Source: an uncultured Lachnospiraceae bacterium
GTDB lineage: Bacteria > Bacillota_A > Clostridia > Lachnospirales > Lachnospiraceae
Direction: 5' to 3'
Length of the DNA stretch: 10,159 nt
Assembly: GCA_946630765.1 (NCBI GenBank)
Contig: CAMOZF010000041.1
Span: 1 to 10,159, forward strand
The notes below the pieces were generated by a model that worked only from the letters and a program-made list of their open reading frames with translations, was not told the DNA's origin and searched no databases. Shown here one piece after another: positions 1-5,840 of the stretch; position 1 is the first letter of the stretch, and every line of letters begins with the position of its first letter. The position numbers were made by a program, and so were the translations under genes.

Positions 1-363
1 CGCGTTCGCGCCTTTGAAAATAATATCGCCGGCCTTCAGGGCCCTGCAGACCTCCGGCAGATCTTGCGGCGCGGAAAAGCGCGGCACGCCCTTTTCGATC
101 ACGAGGTCGCCGAGCTGTTCACAGACCTGAAGTTTGGCGCCGGGCGGCAGCGCAACGCCTCTGTGGAAGGCCGGGAAATTGACACAGGGATCTGAACCGG
201 TTTCTTCGAGAAGCGCGTTTGCGACATAGACATTCGTGGTCCCGCCGATGACAAAGATTGTGCCGGAGCGGAGCGCCTCCTGTACATCCGGGCGCTTCAC
301 GACAGCCTTTGCGATCAGCTTCTTGCCGGCAGCCGGTGTGAGAAAATACTGGGTGGATTTCAT
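1..363 (-). CDS. Conserved-looking protein of unknown function, C-terminus beyond window edge
   Basis: An open frame of 121 codons starts with ATG (complement of 361-363) and runs off the left edge, so only the N-terminal part is visible. The start is chosen because a strong AAGGAGGG Shine-Dalgarno (complement of 372-379) lies 8 nt upstream. The protein begins MKSTQYFLTPAAGKKLIAKA, followed near residues 38-50 by a glycine-rich hydrophobic stretch (TIFVIGGTTNVYVAN) and later KAGDIIFKGANA. There is no obvious signal peptide or membrane helix in the visible part. I do not recognise the family with certainty. The TPAAGK and GGTTN motifs resemble uncharacterised proteins I recall from anaerobes, but that is memory and not proof. 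It lies 86 nt downstream of mgtE on the same strand with no clear terminator between, so cotranscription with mgtE is possible. A REP-like repeat lies in the gap. Confidence 0.7.
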   Translation of the reverse strand, partial: MKSTQYFLTPAAGKKLIAKAVVKRPDVQEALRSGTIFVIGGTTNVYVANALLEETGSDPCVNFPAFHRGVALPPGAKLQVCEQLGDLVIEKGVPRFSAPQDLPEVCRALKAGDIIFKGANA

Positions 364-400
364 AAGCGCAGCCCTCCTTCGTGTGAATTCATATACCCAG

Positions 401-447
401 CCTTCCCCTTGAGGGGAAGGTGTCAGCGAAGCTGACGGATGAGGTGT
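401..447. repeat. REP-like double-hairpin intergenic element
   Basis: Two adjacent perfect hairpins are visible. The first is CCTTCCCC-TTGA-GGGGAAGG (401-420) and the second is GTCAGC-GAA-GCTGAC (422-436), followed by GGATGAGGTG. This layout resembles a short repetitive element scattered between genes in many clostridial genomes; that identification is from memory. It occupies the mgtE to downstream-gene gap and ends just before the mgtE stop codon. Neither strand has a proper U-tract directly after a stem in the direction of mgtE transcription, so it is not a convincing terminator. It could stabilise the 3' end of the mgtE message. Only one copy is present in this window, so the repetitive nature is inferred. 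Confidence 0.6.
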
Positions 448-449
448 TT

Positions 450-1838
450 TTATCCCATATGCAACAGATTCAGCAGCAGCAGCCATACGATACCGTAATA
501 GGTCACGACCGCGATCAGGTCGTTGACCGTCGTGATCAGCGGTCCCGAGGCGACTGCCGGATCAATGTGAATCTTGTAGAAAAACTGCGGAATCAGCGTT
601 CCGAGAAGCGAACTGATCGTCATTGCGATCAGAAGCGCAATGCCGACGCAGGCAGAGACCATGAAGGCCTGTCCGGCCGGAAGCCCTTTGAAGAGCATCG
701 TATAGAAGCCGACAAGAAGGAAGGCCGTCGTGCCGAGGATCAGGCCGTTTGTGAGGCCGACACGGGCTTCCTTGAATACCAGGCCGAATTTCTGCCGGGA
801 GGTCAGCGTCTCATCGGAGATGACACGGATCGTCACCGCAAGAGACTGCGTGCCGCCGTTGCCGGCCATATCCAGCACCAGAGACTGGAAGCTGACCACG
901 AGGGCAATCCTTTGGACGACGCCCTCAAACAGTCCGACGACCGTGGAAACCACGAGCCCCAGCGCGAGAAGCGTCACCAGCCAGGGAATCCTTTTCTTGA
1001 TACTCTGCAGAAGCGACTCGTTCAGATCTTCCTCTGCGGTCAGACCTGCGAATTTCGCGTAGTCTTCACCCAGCTCGTCATCGACCGCTTCGACGACGTC
1101 GAAAGCCGTGATAACGCCGAGAATGTGGTTCGAATCGTCCACGACAGGGATCGAGTCCTCGGAATAGGAACGCAGACGCTCAATGTTGTCCGCAATCTTG
1201 TCGTGCGCATTCACCGAGGGGTAGGAGGTGGTGATAATGTCCTCCAGGTCGGTATCCTTTCGTGCGCGGATCAGCGCCTTAAGGTCGATCGCGCCGTAGA
1301 AGGAGCCGTCGTCGTCCTCGACGTAAATTGTGGAAATATTGTCGTTTTCATCAGACTGCGCGATCAGGTCCTTCATGGCCTGCTTGATTGAGGATCCGCG
1401 CTTTGTCACGATGAAATTGGTGGTCATCAGGGAACCCAGCTCTTCATCGTCATAGGAAGTGATGAGCTGAATGTCCTCCTGGGCATCCTCGTCCATCCGT
1501 TTGACGAGCATTTCCCGGTATTCTTCCGGTAAGGTTTCCAGAACGTCGACCGCGTCGTCGGCGTCCATTTCCTCGAGAATGTCGGCTGATTTCTCAAGAC
1601 CGATCTCTCTGAAAAAGTCCTCAACATCGTCGAGGTAAGAGAAAACGTCCGAAATCCGCTCTGTGCCGAGCGCACGGTAGACACGGTAGCGTTCCTCAAA
1701 ATCCAGCTCCGAAAGCACGTCCGCGATATCCGCGTCGTGGTAATCCTGAAGCTTTTCCCGAAGCTCCGAGCGGGAAAGATCCTCCCCCCGGATCAGCTGC
1801 AGCAGCTCCTGATGGACCTGCTCGTATTCTTCATTCAT
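450..1838 (-). CDS. mgtE: Magnesium transporter MgtE
   Basis: MgtE is a homodimeric inner-membrane Mg2+ channel whose cytosolic domains sense Mg2+ and gate the pore. All expected parts are present in 462 residues, a normal length. There is an acidic helical MgtE N domain (about 1-130), two CBS domains (about 138-195 and 202-256), a connecting helix, then five hydrophobic segments from about residue 285 to the end. The pore region carries GNGGTQS (about 326-332) and the C-terminal signature IDPAVASGPLITTVND, whose last Asp (about 440) matches the ion-coordinating Asp of the family. The ATG start is supported by AAGGAGGG (complement of 1846-1853) 7 nt upstream. The gene is preceded by a promoter and a leader with a short ORF (see 1913-2005 and 2051-2079). 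I could not recognise the Mg2+-sensing M-box (ykoK) riboswitch that often precedes mgtE in this phylum, so regulation may differ. It could also carry Co2+ or Ni2+, as some homologues do. Confidence 0.96.
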   Translation of the reverse strand: MNEEYEQVHQELLQLIRGEDLSRSELREKLQDYHDADIADVLSELDFEERYRVYRALGTERISDVFSYLDDVEDFFREIGLEKSADILEEMDADDAVDVLETLPEEYREMLVKRMDEDAQEDIQLITSYDDEELGSLMTTNFIVTKRGSSIKQAMKDLIAQSDENDNISTIYVEDDDGSFYGAIDLKALIRARKDTDLEDIITTSYPSVNAHDKIADNIERLRSYSEDSIPVVDDSNHILGVITAFDVVEAVDDELGEDYAKFAGLTAEEDLNESLLQSIKKRIPWLVTLLALGLVVSTVVGLFEGVVQRIALVVSFQSLVLDMAGNGGTQSLAVTIRVISDETLTSRQKFGLVFKEARVGLTNGLILGTTAFLLVGFYTMLFKGLPAGQAFMVSACVGIALLIAMTISSLLGTLIPQFFYKIHIDPAVASGPLITTVNDLIAVVTYYGIVWLLLLNLLHMG

Positions 1839-1866
1839 TTAAAATCCCTCCTTCGCATCACTGCGG

Positions 1867-1886
1867 CCGGAAAATGCCTTTCCCGG
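1867..1886 (-). promoter_or_regulatory. Leader hairpin just upstream of the mgtE ribosome binding site
   Basis: On the minus strand, CCGGGAAA-GGCA-UUUUCCGG forms an 8-pair stem, including one G-U pair, with a four-base loop. It ends 13 nt before the mgtE Shine-Dalgarno. There is no U-tract after it, so it is not a terminator. It may shape the leader and affect ribosome access. Function is inferred from position only. Confidence 0.4.
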
Positions 1887-1898
1887 TGCCTGCATTCT

Positions 1899-1989
1899 GA
1901 GGGCGATGAACATCAGGGAACATCCCAAAAGGAGCGGACGCTGCCTTCGGGAGTCCGAAAGATCATGAAATTATGCCATCGTCGCCCTC
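1899..1989 (-). promoter_or_regulatory. Possible switch structure in the mgtE leader
   Basis: In the minus-strand transcript, GAGGGCGA (complement of 1982-1989, within the leader ORF) is perfectly complementary to UCGCCCUC (complement of 1899-1906, just after the leader stop codon). The CCCUC of the second arm can instead pair with GAGGG inside the mgtE Shine-Dalgarno (complement of about 1846-1853). These pairings exclude each other. A ribosome on the early leader codons would free the second arm to mask the mgtE start. The longer pairing has 8 pairs and the masking pairing only 5, so this is a hypothesis from complementarity and not a recognised riboswitch. Confidence 0.3.
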
Positions 1990-2005
1990 GACTGTCGTCG
2001 CTCAT
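1913..2005 (-). CDS. 30-residue leader peptide ORF upstream of mgtE
   Basis: A 30-codon frame runs from ATG (complement of 2003-2005) to TGA (complement of 1913-1915). It begins MSDDSRGRRWHNFM and ends SFWDVP. A good Shine-Dalgarno (AAAGGAG) lies about 7 nt upstream of the ATG, and the frame is the first one after the predicted mgtE promoter, so translation is plausible. It sits about 75 nt upstream of mgtE in the same transcript. Short leader ORFs control Mg2+ transporter genes in enterobacteria (mgtL, corL), although those sequences are unrelated to this one. The peptide has an Asp pair near its N-terminus, an Arg-rich patch and a terminal Pro just before the stop, all features that can slow or destabilise ribosomes. 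Codons 6-9 overlap one arm of an inverted repeat with the region after the stop. The alternative is a chance ORF. No homologue is known to me. Confidence 0.5.
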   Translation of the reverse strand: MSDDSRGRRWHNFMIFRTPEGSVRSFWDVP

Positions 2006-2050
2006 GTGAATGCTCCTTTCCTTGTGAATTCCTGTCTTTCAGGTTTAACT

Positions 2051-2079
2051 ATTTTACCACAATAACAGGGGAAAAGCAA
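2051..2079 (-). promoter_or_regulatory. Sigma-A promoter for the mgtE leader
   Basis: On the minus strand, TTGCTT (complement of 2074-2079) and TAAAAT (complement of 2051-2056) are separated by exactly 17 bp. Transcription would begin near 2044, about 40 nt before the leader ORF and about 200 nt before mgtE. The -35 box has two mismatches to consensus and the -10 box has one. No other good promoter was seen nearer mgtE. Confidence 0.6.
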
Positions 2080-2352
2080 TCGACGAAATACCGAAGTTGC
2101 GTCTGCCCGAGATACGGAAAAAAGTCTTTCAAAATATTGGAGAAATCCCTCTTCAATATACAGTTTTCTTCTGGTCGCCGGATATCTGAAGACTGTTAAA
2201 ACGGAGGTTGCTTTCACGGGCGGTTTTATGTGCGAAGTCTCAATTCCGAATAAAGAGATTTCTTACGTCTACAAGAAAGAAATCCTCGACCAGCTTACTG
2301 ATATTGTGCCGCAGAGCTCGGCCATATCCATTCAGGAAGCACTCTATTTGGC
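2066..2352 (+). pseudogene. Relic of an AAA-ATPase-like / PD-(D/E)XK family gene
   Basis: The translated stretch 2144-2350 reads NPSSIYSFLLVAGYLKTVK, then FMCEVSIPNKEISYVYKKEI, and ends IVPQSSAISIQEALY. This matches the region between the ATPase domain (AAA-ATPase_like, PF09820) and the C-terminal nuclease domain (PDDEXK_9, PF08011) of a roughly 500-residue family common and often multicopy in anaerobic Bacillota and Bacteroidota. Upstream, family-like pieces QGKS (2066) and LPEIRKK (about 2102) occur in other frames, implying at least two frameshifts. The ATPase N-terminus and the nuclease C-terminus are absent, and the frame closes at a stop at 2399-2401 after unrelated residues. The fragment is more AT-rich than its neighbours, which fits an acquired and decaying gene. 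It cannot be functional as an enzyme. It could be the remnant of a copy deleted by recombination. Confidence 0.75.
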
Positions 2353-2394
2353 CTCATGTATCGCAAGTTCACGATACATGAGGGTTTTTCTTTC
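2352..2394 (+). terminator. Intrinsic terminator after the relic
   Basis: A perfect 12-bp stem (CCTCATGTATCG at 2352-2363 with CGATACATGAGG at 2372-2383) encloses an 8-nt loop and is followed by G and TTTTTCTTT. The U-tract is on the plus-strand side only. It insulates the following chromate-transporter promoter from upstream transcription and probably once ended the gene now decayed at 2066-2352. Confidence 0.85.
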
Positions 2395-2401
2395 GGGATA
2401 A

Positions 2402-2430
2402 TTGCAAAAGAGGACCAATGATGTTATACT
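2402..2430 (+). promoter_or_regulatory. Extended -10 promoter for the chromate-transporter operon
   Basis: TTGCAA (2402-2407) and TATACT (2425-2430) are 17 bp apart, with a TG at 2422-2423 giving an extended -10. The likely transcript start is near 2437, about 60 nt before the first gene. It lies just after a terminator, as expected for the head of a new transcription unit. Confidence 0.75.
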
Positions 2431-2437
2431 GATAGGA

Positions 2438-2467
2438 GTCCGGCCCGCGCTTCGGGGGCTGACGGAC
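2438..2467 (+). promoter_or_regulatory. Hairpin at the 5' end of the operon mRNA
   Basis: GTCCG-GCCC (2438-2446) can pair with GGGC (2456-2459) and CGGAC (2463-2467), leaving a 3-nt TGA bulge. Because the transcript should begin near 2437, the stem would sit at the very 5' terminus, a position known to protect mRNAs from decay. No U-tract follows, so it is not a terminator. No riboswitch class is recognised. Confidence 0.4.
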
Positions 2468-2498
2468 AGTTTAGGTGAAATACGGAGGAGGAACGGAC

Positions 2499-3098
2499 TT
2501 GAATCAGATGCTGGATATGTTTCTGACCTTCAGTAAAGTCGGCGTTATGACCTTTGGCGGCGGCTATGCGATGCTGCCGATTCTGCAGCGGGAGGTTGTG
2601 GAGAAAAAGCACTGGGCGACGGAAGAGGAGCTGATGGATTACTATGCGATCGGCCAGTGTACGCCCGGTGTAATTGCGGTAAATACGGCGACGTTTATCG
2701 GGAAGAAGTATAAGGGGAATCTCGGCGGCGTGATTGCGACGCTTGGCGTGGTGTTTCCGTCGATTCTGATCATCCTTCTGATCGCTTCCCTGATCAGTAA
2801 TTTCTCACACCTTGCCTGGGTGCAGAATGCTTTTGCGGGGATTCGTGTCTGCGTCTGCATTCTGATCATTAATGCGGTGATCAGCCTCTGGAAGAAGGCG
2901 CTCGTGGACATCTGGACCGTGCTGATCTTCGCGGTGATCTTCGGCTGCTCGGTATTTCTGAATCTCTCGCCGATCATCTATGTCGTGGCGGCGGGTGTTC
3001 TGGGAATCCTTCTGCAGCTGAAAAAGATCAGGGCGGCCGGAAAGAAGGCCGCGGCTTCGGAAAAGGCAGCGGATGCTGAAGAAAAGGAGGAAGCGTAA
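2499..3098 (+). CDS. Chromate transporter (CHR) protein, first of a pair
   Basis: This is a short-chain, single-domain CHR (PF02417) membrane protein of 199 residues. Such proteins usually work as pairs, which together correspond to one long two-domain ChrA carrier. It carries the family signatures KVGVMTFGGGYAMLPIL (about 13-29) and CTPGVIAVNTATFIG (about 54-68), several hydrophobic segments, and a charged Lys/Ala/Glu-rich cytosolic tail (about 172-199). The start is taken as TTG at 2499 because GGAGGAGG (2484-2491) lies 7 nt upstream. A longer reading from GTG at 2475 would place that Shine-Dalgarno inside the gene and has none of its own. The stop codon directly abuts the next start. Real substrates of Bacillota CHR pairs are often unproven, so chromate efflux is a family inference. 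Confidence 0.9.
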   Translation: MNQMLDMFLTFSKVGVMTFGGGYAMLPILQREVVEKKHWATEEELMDYYAIGQCTPGVIAVNTATFIGKKYKGNLGGVIATLGVVFPSILIILLIASLISNFSHLAWVQNAFAGIRVCVCILIINAVISLWKKALVDIWTVLIFAVIFGCSVFLNLSPIIYVVAAGVLGILLQLKKIRAAGKKAAASEKAADAEEKEEA

Positions 3099-3704
3099 AT
3101 GCTTTATCTGAGACTTTTCTGGGAATTCTTCAAGACGGGCCTTTTCAGTGTCGGCGGCGGCATGGCGACCGTGCCCTTCCTTCAGGAAATGGCGGTTCGG
3201 ACCGGCTGGTTCAGCTCGGCGGAGCTTGCGGACATGATCGCGATCGCGGAGAGTACGCCGGGACCTTTAGGGGTTAATATGAGCACCTATGTCGGCTATA
3301 CGACCGGTATGCGGGAGTTCGGCCTCGCGGGCGGACTTCTCGGGGGCTTTATCGCGACGATCGGCCTGATCTTTCCTTCGGTTATTATTATTCTGATTAT
3401 TGCGACGGTGCTGGCGAAGTTCCGCAATAACCGCTACGTCAACGCGGCGTTCTACGGCCTCAGGCCGGCGTCTTTAGGGCTGATTGCTGCAGCCGGACTT
3501 TCCATCATCCTGATCTGCTTCTTCCGCGTGGAGAGCATTTATCAGGTCTTTACGGACTTTCAGTTTGACTGGCGGATGCTGGTCCTGGCGGTGGTGGTTC
3601 TTGCGGGAACCCGCTGGATTCCGAAGGTGAAGAAGTTCCACCCGATCTGGTTCATCCTTTTCTCGGCGGTTGTGGGCATTGTGTTCCGGCTCGGCGGCGC
3701 CTGA
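3099..3704 (+). CDS. Chromate transporter (CHR) protein, second of a pair
   Basis: A 201-residue single-domain CHR protein, the partner of the upstream gene. Signatures are FKTGLFSVGGGMATVPFL (about 11-28) and STPGPLGVNMSTYVGY (about 52-67), followed by hydrophobic segments at about 77-108, 119-142, 156-170 and 182-198. Its ATG follows the previous stop codon with no gap, and its Shine-Dalgarno (AAGGAGG) lies within the end of the upstream gene. The two are therefore translationally coupled and made in similar amounts, as expected for a heterodimer. There is no terminator in the 63-nt gap before the MoxR gene. Confidence 0.92.
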   Translation: MLYLRLFWEFFKTGLFSVGGGMATVPFLQEMAVRTGWFSSAELADMIAIAESTPGPLGVNMSTYVGYTTGMREFGLAGGLLGGFIATIGLIFPSVIIILIIATVLAKFRNNRYVNAAFYGLRPASLGLIAAAGLSIILICFFRVESIYQVFTDFQFDWRMLVLAVVVLAGTRWIPKVKKFHPIWFILFSAVVGIVFRLGGA

Positions 3705-3767
3705 TCGGACAGGGCGCATGCGTGTGTGATGCGGGCGTGTTAAGAATATTTACAGGAGAATGAGTTT

Positions 3768-4706
3768 ATGCGGCAGTTATTTGAAAACATCACGGCAAAC
3801 ATCAAAAAGGTCATCATCGGAAAGGACGAAACCATTCGTCTGATCCTCACCGCGCTCGTGTCAGGCGGACATGTGCTTCTGGACGATGTGCCCGGCACTG
3901 GAAAGACCGTACTCAGCAAGTCCCTCGCGCGTTCGATCGACTGTGAATTCCAGCGGATCCAGTTCACGCCGGACCTGCTGCCCTCGGACGTGACGGGCCT
4001 GAATTTCTTCCATCAGAAGGAGAATGAATTCGTCTTCAAGAAGGGGCCGGTTTTCACCAATATCCTGCTTGCGGATGAAATCAACCGCGCGACCCCGAGA
4101 ACGCAGTCGGCGCTTCTGGAGTCGATGGAGGAGAAGCAGGTGACGATCGACGGCGAGACCAGGAAGCTTCCGCTGCCGTATTTCGTCATCGCGACCGAGA
4201 ACCCGGTGGAGACGACGGGAACCTTCCCGCTTCCCGAGGCGCAGCTGGACCGTTTCTTCATGAAGCTTTCGATGGGCGAGCCGACGCAGGAGGAGGAAGA
4301 GGAGATCCTGAAGCGTTTTATGAAGCAGGAGCCGCTTCAGGAGCTGCAGCCGGTATGTACGGGTGAGGATATCCTGGCGGCAGGAAAGGCCGCGCGGGAG
4401 CTTCATGTGCATCCGTCCCTGATCACTTATATGGCGGCCATTTCGCAGAAAAGCCGCGAGCTTTCGGGCGTGCTTTCGGGCGTGAGCCCCAGAGGCACGA
4501 TCGCGCTTCTTCACGCAGCGCAGAGCTATGCCTATATTGACGGCAGAGATTATGTCGTGCCCGAGGACGTCAAGACCGTCGCGGTCCCGGTGCTCGCGCA
4601 CCGCATGGTGCTGTCGCATGTCGGCGGCAAGAGAAGTGCGGACGTGGAGGCTGTTGAGCGCGTTCTTTCCGATGTTCCGGTCCCGACAGAAAACTGGGGA
4701 AGATAA
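3768..4706 (+). CDS. MoxR-family AAA+ ATPase
   Basis: MoxR ATPases are hexameric AAA+ chaperone-like proteins thought to help assemble or activate partner complexes, often with a DUF58/VWA-like partner encoded next door. The protein has 312 residues, a typical length. Visible motifs are Walker A PGTGKT (42-47), Walker B LLADE (100-104) followed by INRATPRTQSALLESMEE, sensor 1 ATENP (142-146) and the arginine-finger region EAQLDRFF (158-164). The helical lid follows, with a SGVSPRG motif before the C-terminus. The ATG is supported by AGGAG at 3754-3758. It lies 63 nt after the CHR pair and 6 nt before the DUF58 gene. No specific promoter is convincing in the upstream gap. Confidence 0.95.
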   Translation: MRQLFENITANIKKVIIGKDETIRLILTALVSGGHVLLDDVPGTGKTVLSKSLARSIDCEFQRIQFTPDLLPSDVTGLNFFHQKENEFVFKKGPVFTNILLADEINRATPRTQSALLESMEEKQVTIDGETRKLPLPYFVIATENPVETTGTFPLPEAQLDRFFMKLSMGEPTQEEEEEILKRFMKQEPLQELQPVCTGEDILAAGKAARELHVHPSLITYMAAISQKSRELSGVLSGVSPRGTIALLHAAQSYAYIDGRDYVVPEDVKTVAVPVLAHRMVLSHVGGKRSADVEAVERVLSDVPVPTENWGR

Positions 4707-4712
4707 GAAAAG

Positions 4713-5840
4713 ATGGTACTTGTGATCGTTGTCCTTTCTGTGCTCCTTCTGTATTTCCTGGAGCGGCTTCTGTATAAGAAGCTCTGGGACAAGGGGCTTC
4801 AGATCCGCATCCGCTTCCTGTCGCACAGTGCGCACGAAGGCGGAACAGGCGTGCTGGAGGAGAAGCTGGAAAACCGTAATTTCCTGCCCCTTCCTTTCCT
4901 GCATGCCAAGTTCGAATGCGGTTCGGGACTCGTTTTTCACAGCTCGGAAAATGTCAGCACATCGGACCGGAACTATAAAAATGACATTTTCTCCGTGCTG
5001 TTTTATCAGCGCGTTACGAGACGCCTGCCGTTCCAGGCGCAGAAGCGGGGCTACTATGTGGTCCGCTCGGCGGATCTCGTGGCCGAGGACCTTTTCTACT
5101 CGGTCCACATGGTGAATCAGTTCCCGCAGGACAGTGAATTTTATGTCTATCCGAAGCTTCTGGACACTTCGGCATTTGATCAGCCGCTCAGGAAGCTTCA
5201 GGGGGAGCTTGCGGCCAGAAACTTTATCCTGCCGGATCCTTTCGAATTCCGCGGTATCCGCGAATATACGATTTCCGATCCGATGAATACGATCAACTGG
5301 AAGGCCAGCGCCCGCACGGCGAACCTGATGGTCAACCAGTATAATTCCACGACGACGCGGCGGATCGTGATCCTCCTGAATCTCGAGGATGAAACCGTGA
5401 TCCACCATGCGCCGCTTCACGAGGAAAGCATGCGCATCGCGGCAAGCCTCGCGGAACGCCTGCTTTCGGAGGGCTATCCGGTGACGCTGATCACAAACGG
5501 CCGGGACCTTGAGACGAAGGCGCGCCTCACGACGATCGAGGCCCGCGGCGCGACCCAGGCGGAGGAAATCTTCCGGAGCCTTTCCCGGGTGGATCTGAGG
5601 CTCGAGGAGGAGGATTTCTCGGAAATCGTGCTGGAGCAGATGAAGGTCCCGGATTACGAGCAGTCCGGATATCTTCTGATCTCTCCGAGCATGAAGCCGA
5701 AGCTTCAGGAGAATTTCCGGCAGCTTGCCAGGGACGCGTCGGCGCTGTATGTGACGCCGCTTTACAACAATATGGACTCCCGGATCGACGAAAACGCCGG
5801 GTTTGACGTGATGAGATGGGAGGTGCAGGGCCATGCGTAG
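4713..5840 (+). CDS. DUF58 domain protein, MoxR partner
   Basis: A 375-residue protein with one N-terminal membrane helix (about 2-17). It carries the DUF58 signature in FRGIREYTISDP (179-190) and INWKASARTANL (194-205). DUF58 proteins have a VWA-like fold at the C-terminal side and are encoded beside MoxR ATPases; the pair is thought to act on envelope or membrane complexes. The C-terminal half (about 216-335) alternates short strands and helices (IVILLNLED, LISPSM) in line with such a fold. The start ATG is 6 nt after the MoxR stop, with only a weak upstream GGGGAAG, suggesting coupled translation. The last 8 bases overlap the next gene. Confidence 0.9.
   Translation: MVLVIVVLSVLLLYFLERLLYKKLWDKGLQIRIRFLSHSAHEGGTGVLEEKLENRNFLPLPFLHAKFECGSGLVFHSSENVSTSDRNYKNDIFSVLFYQRVTRRLPFQAQKRGYYVVRSADLVAEDLFYSVHMVNQFPQDSEFYVYPKLLDTSAFDQPLRKLQGELAARNFILPDPFEFRGIREYTISDPMNTINWKASARTANLMVNQYNSTTTRRIVILLNLEDETVIHHAPLHEESMRIAASLAERLLSEGYPVTLITNGRDLETKARLTTIEARGATQAEEIFRSLSRVDLRLEEEDFSEIVLEQMKVPDYEQSGYLLISPSMKPKLQENFRQLARDASALYVTPLYNNMDSRIDENAGFDVMRWEVQGHA

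Noticed and set aside
420..1391. A 323-codon plus-strand open frame opposite mgtE
   Set aside because: The opposite strand encodes full-length MgtE with all domains; this frame starts inside the REP-like hairpins and has no ribosome site.
1856..2044. M-box (ykoK) magnesium riboswitch before mgtE
   Set aside because: I looked for its conserved core in the minus-strand leader and could not recognise it; a covariance search would settle this.
2475..2498. GTG start for the first CHR protein at 2475
   Set aside because: It lacks a Shine-Dalgarno, and the strong GGAGGAGG at 2484-2491 is correctly spaced only for the TTG at 2499.
3713..3734. Terminator between the CHR pair and moxR
   Set aside because: CGCAT/ATGCG can form a 5-bp stem, but it is weak and has no U-tract.
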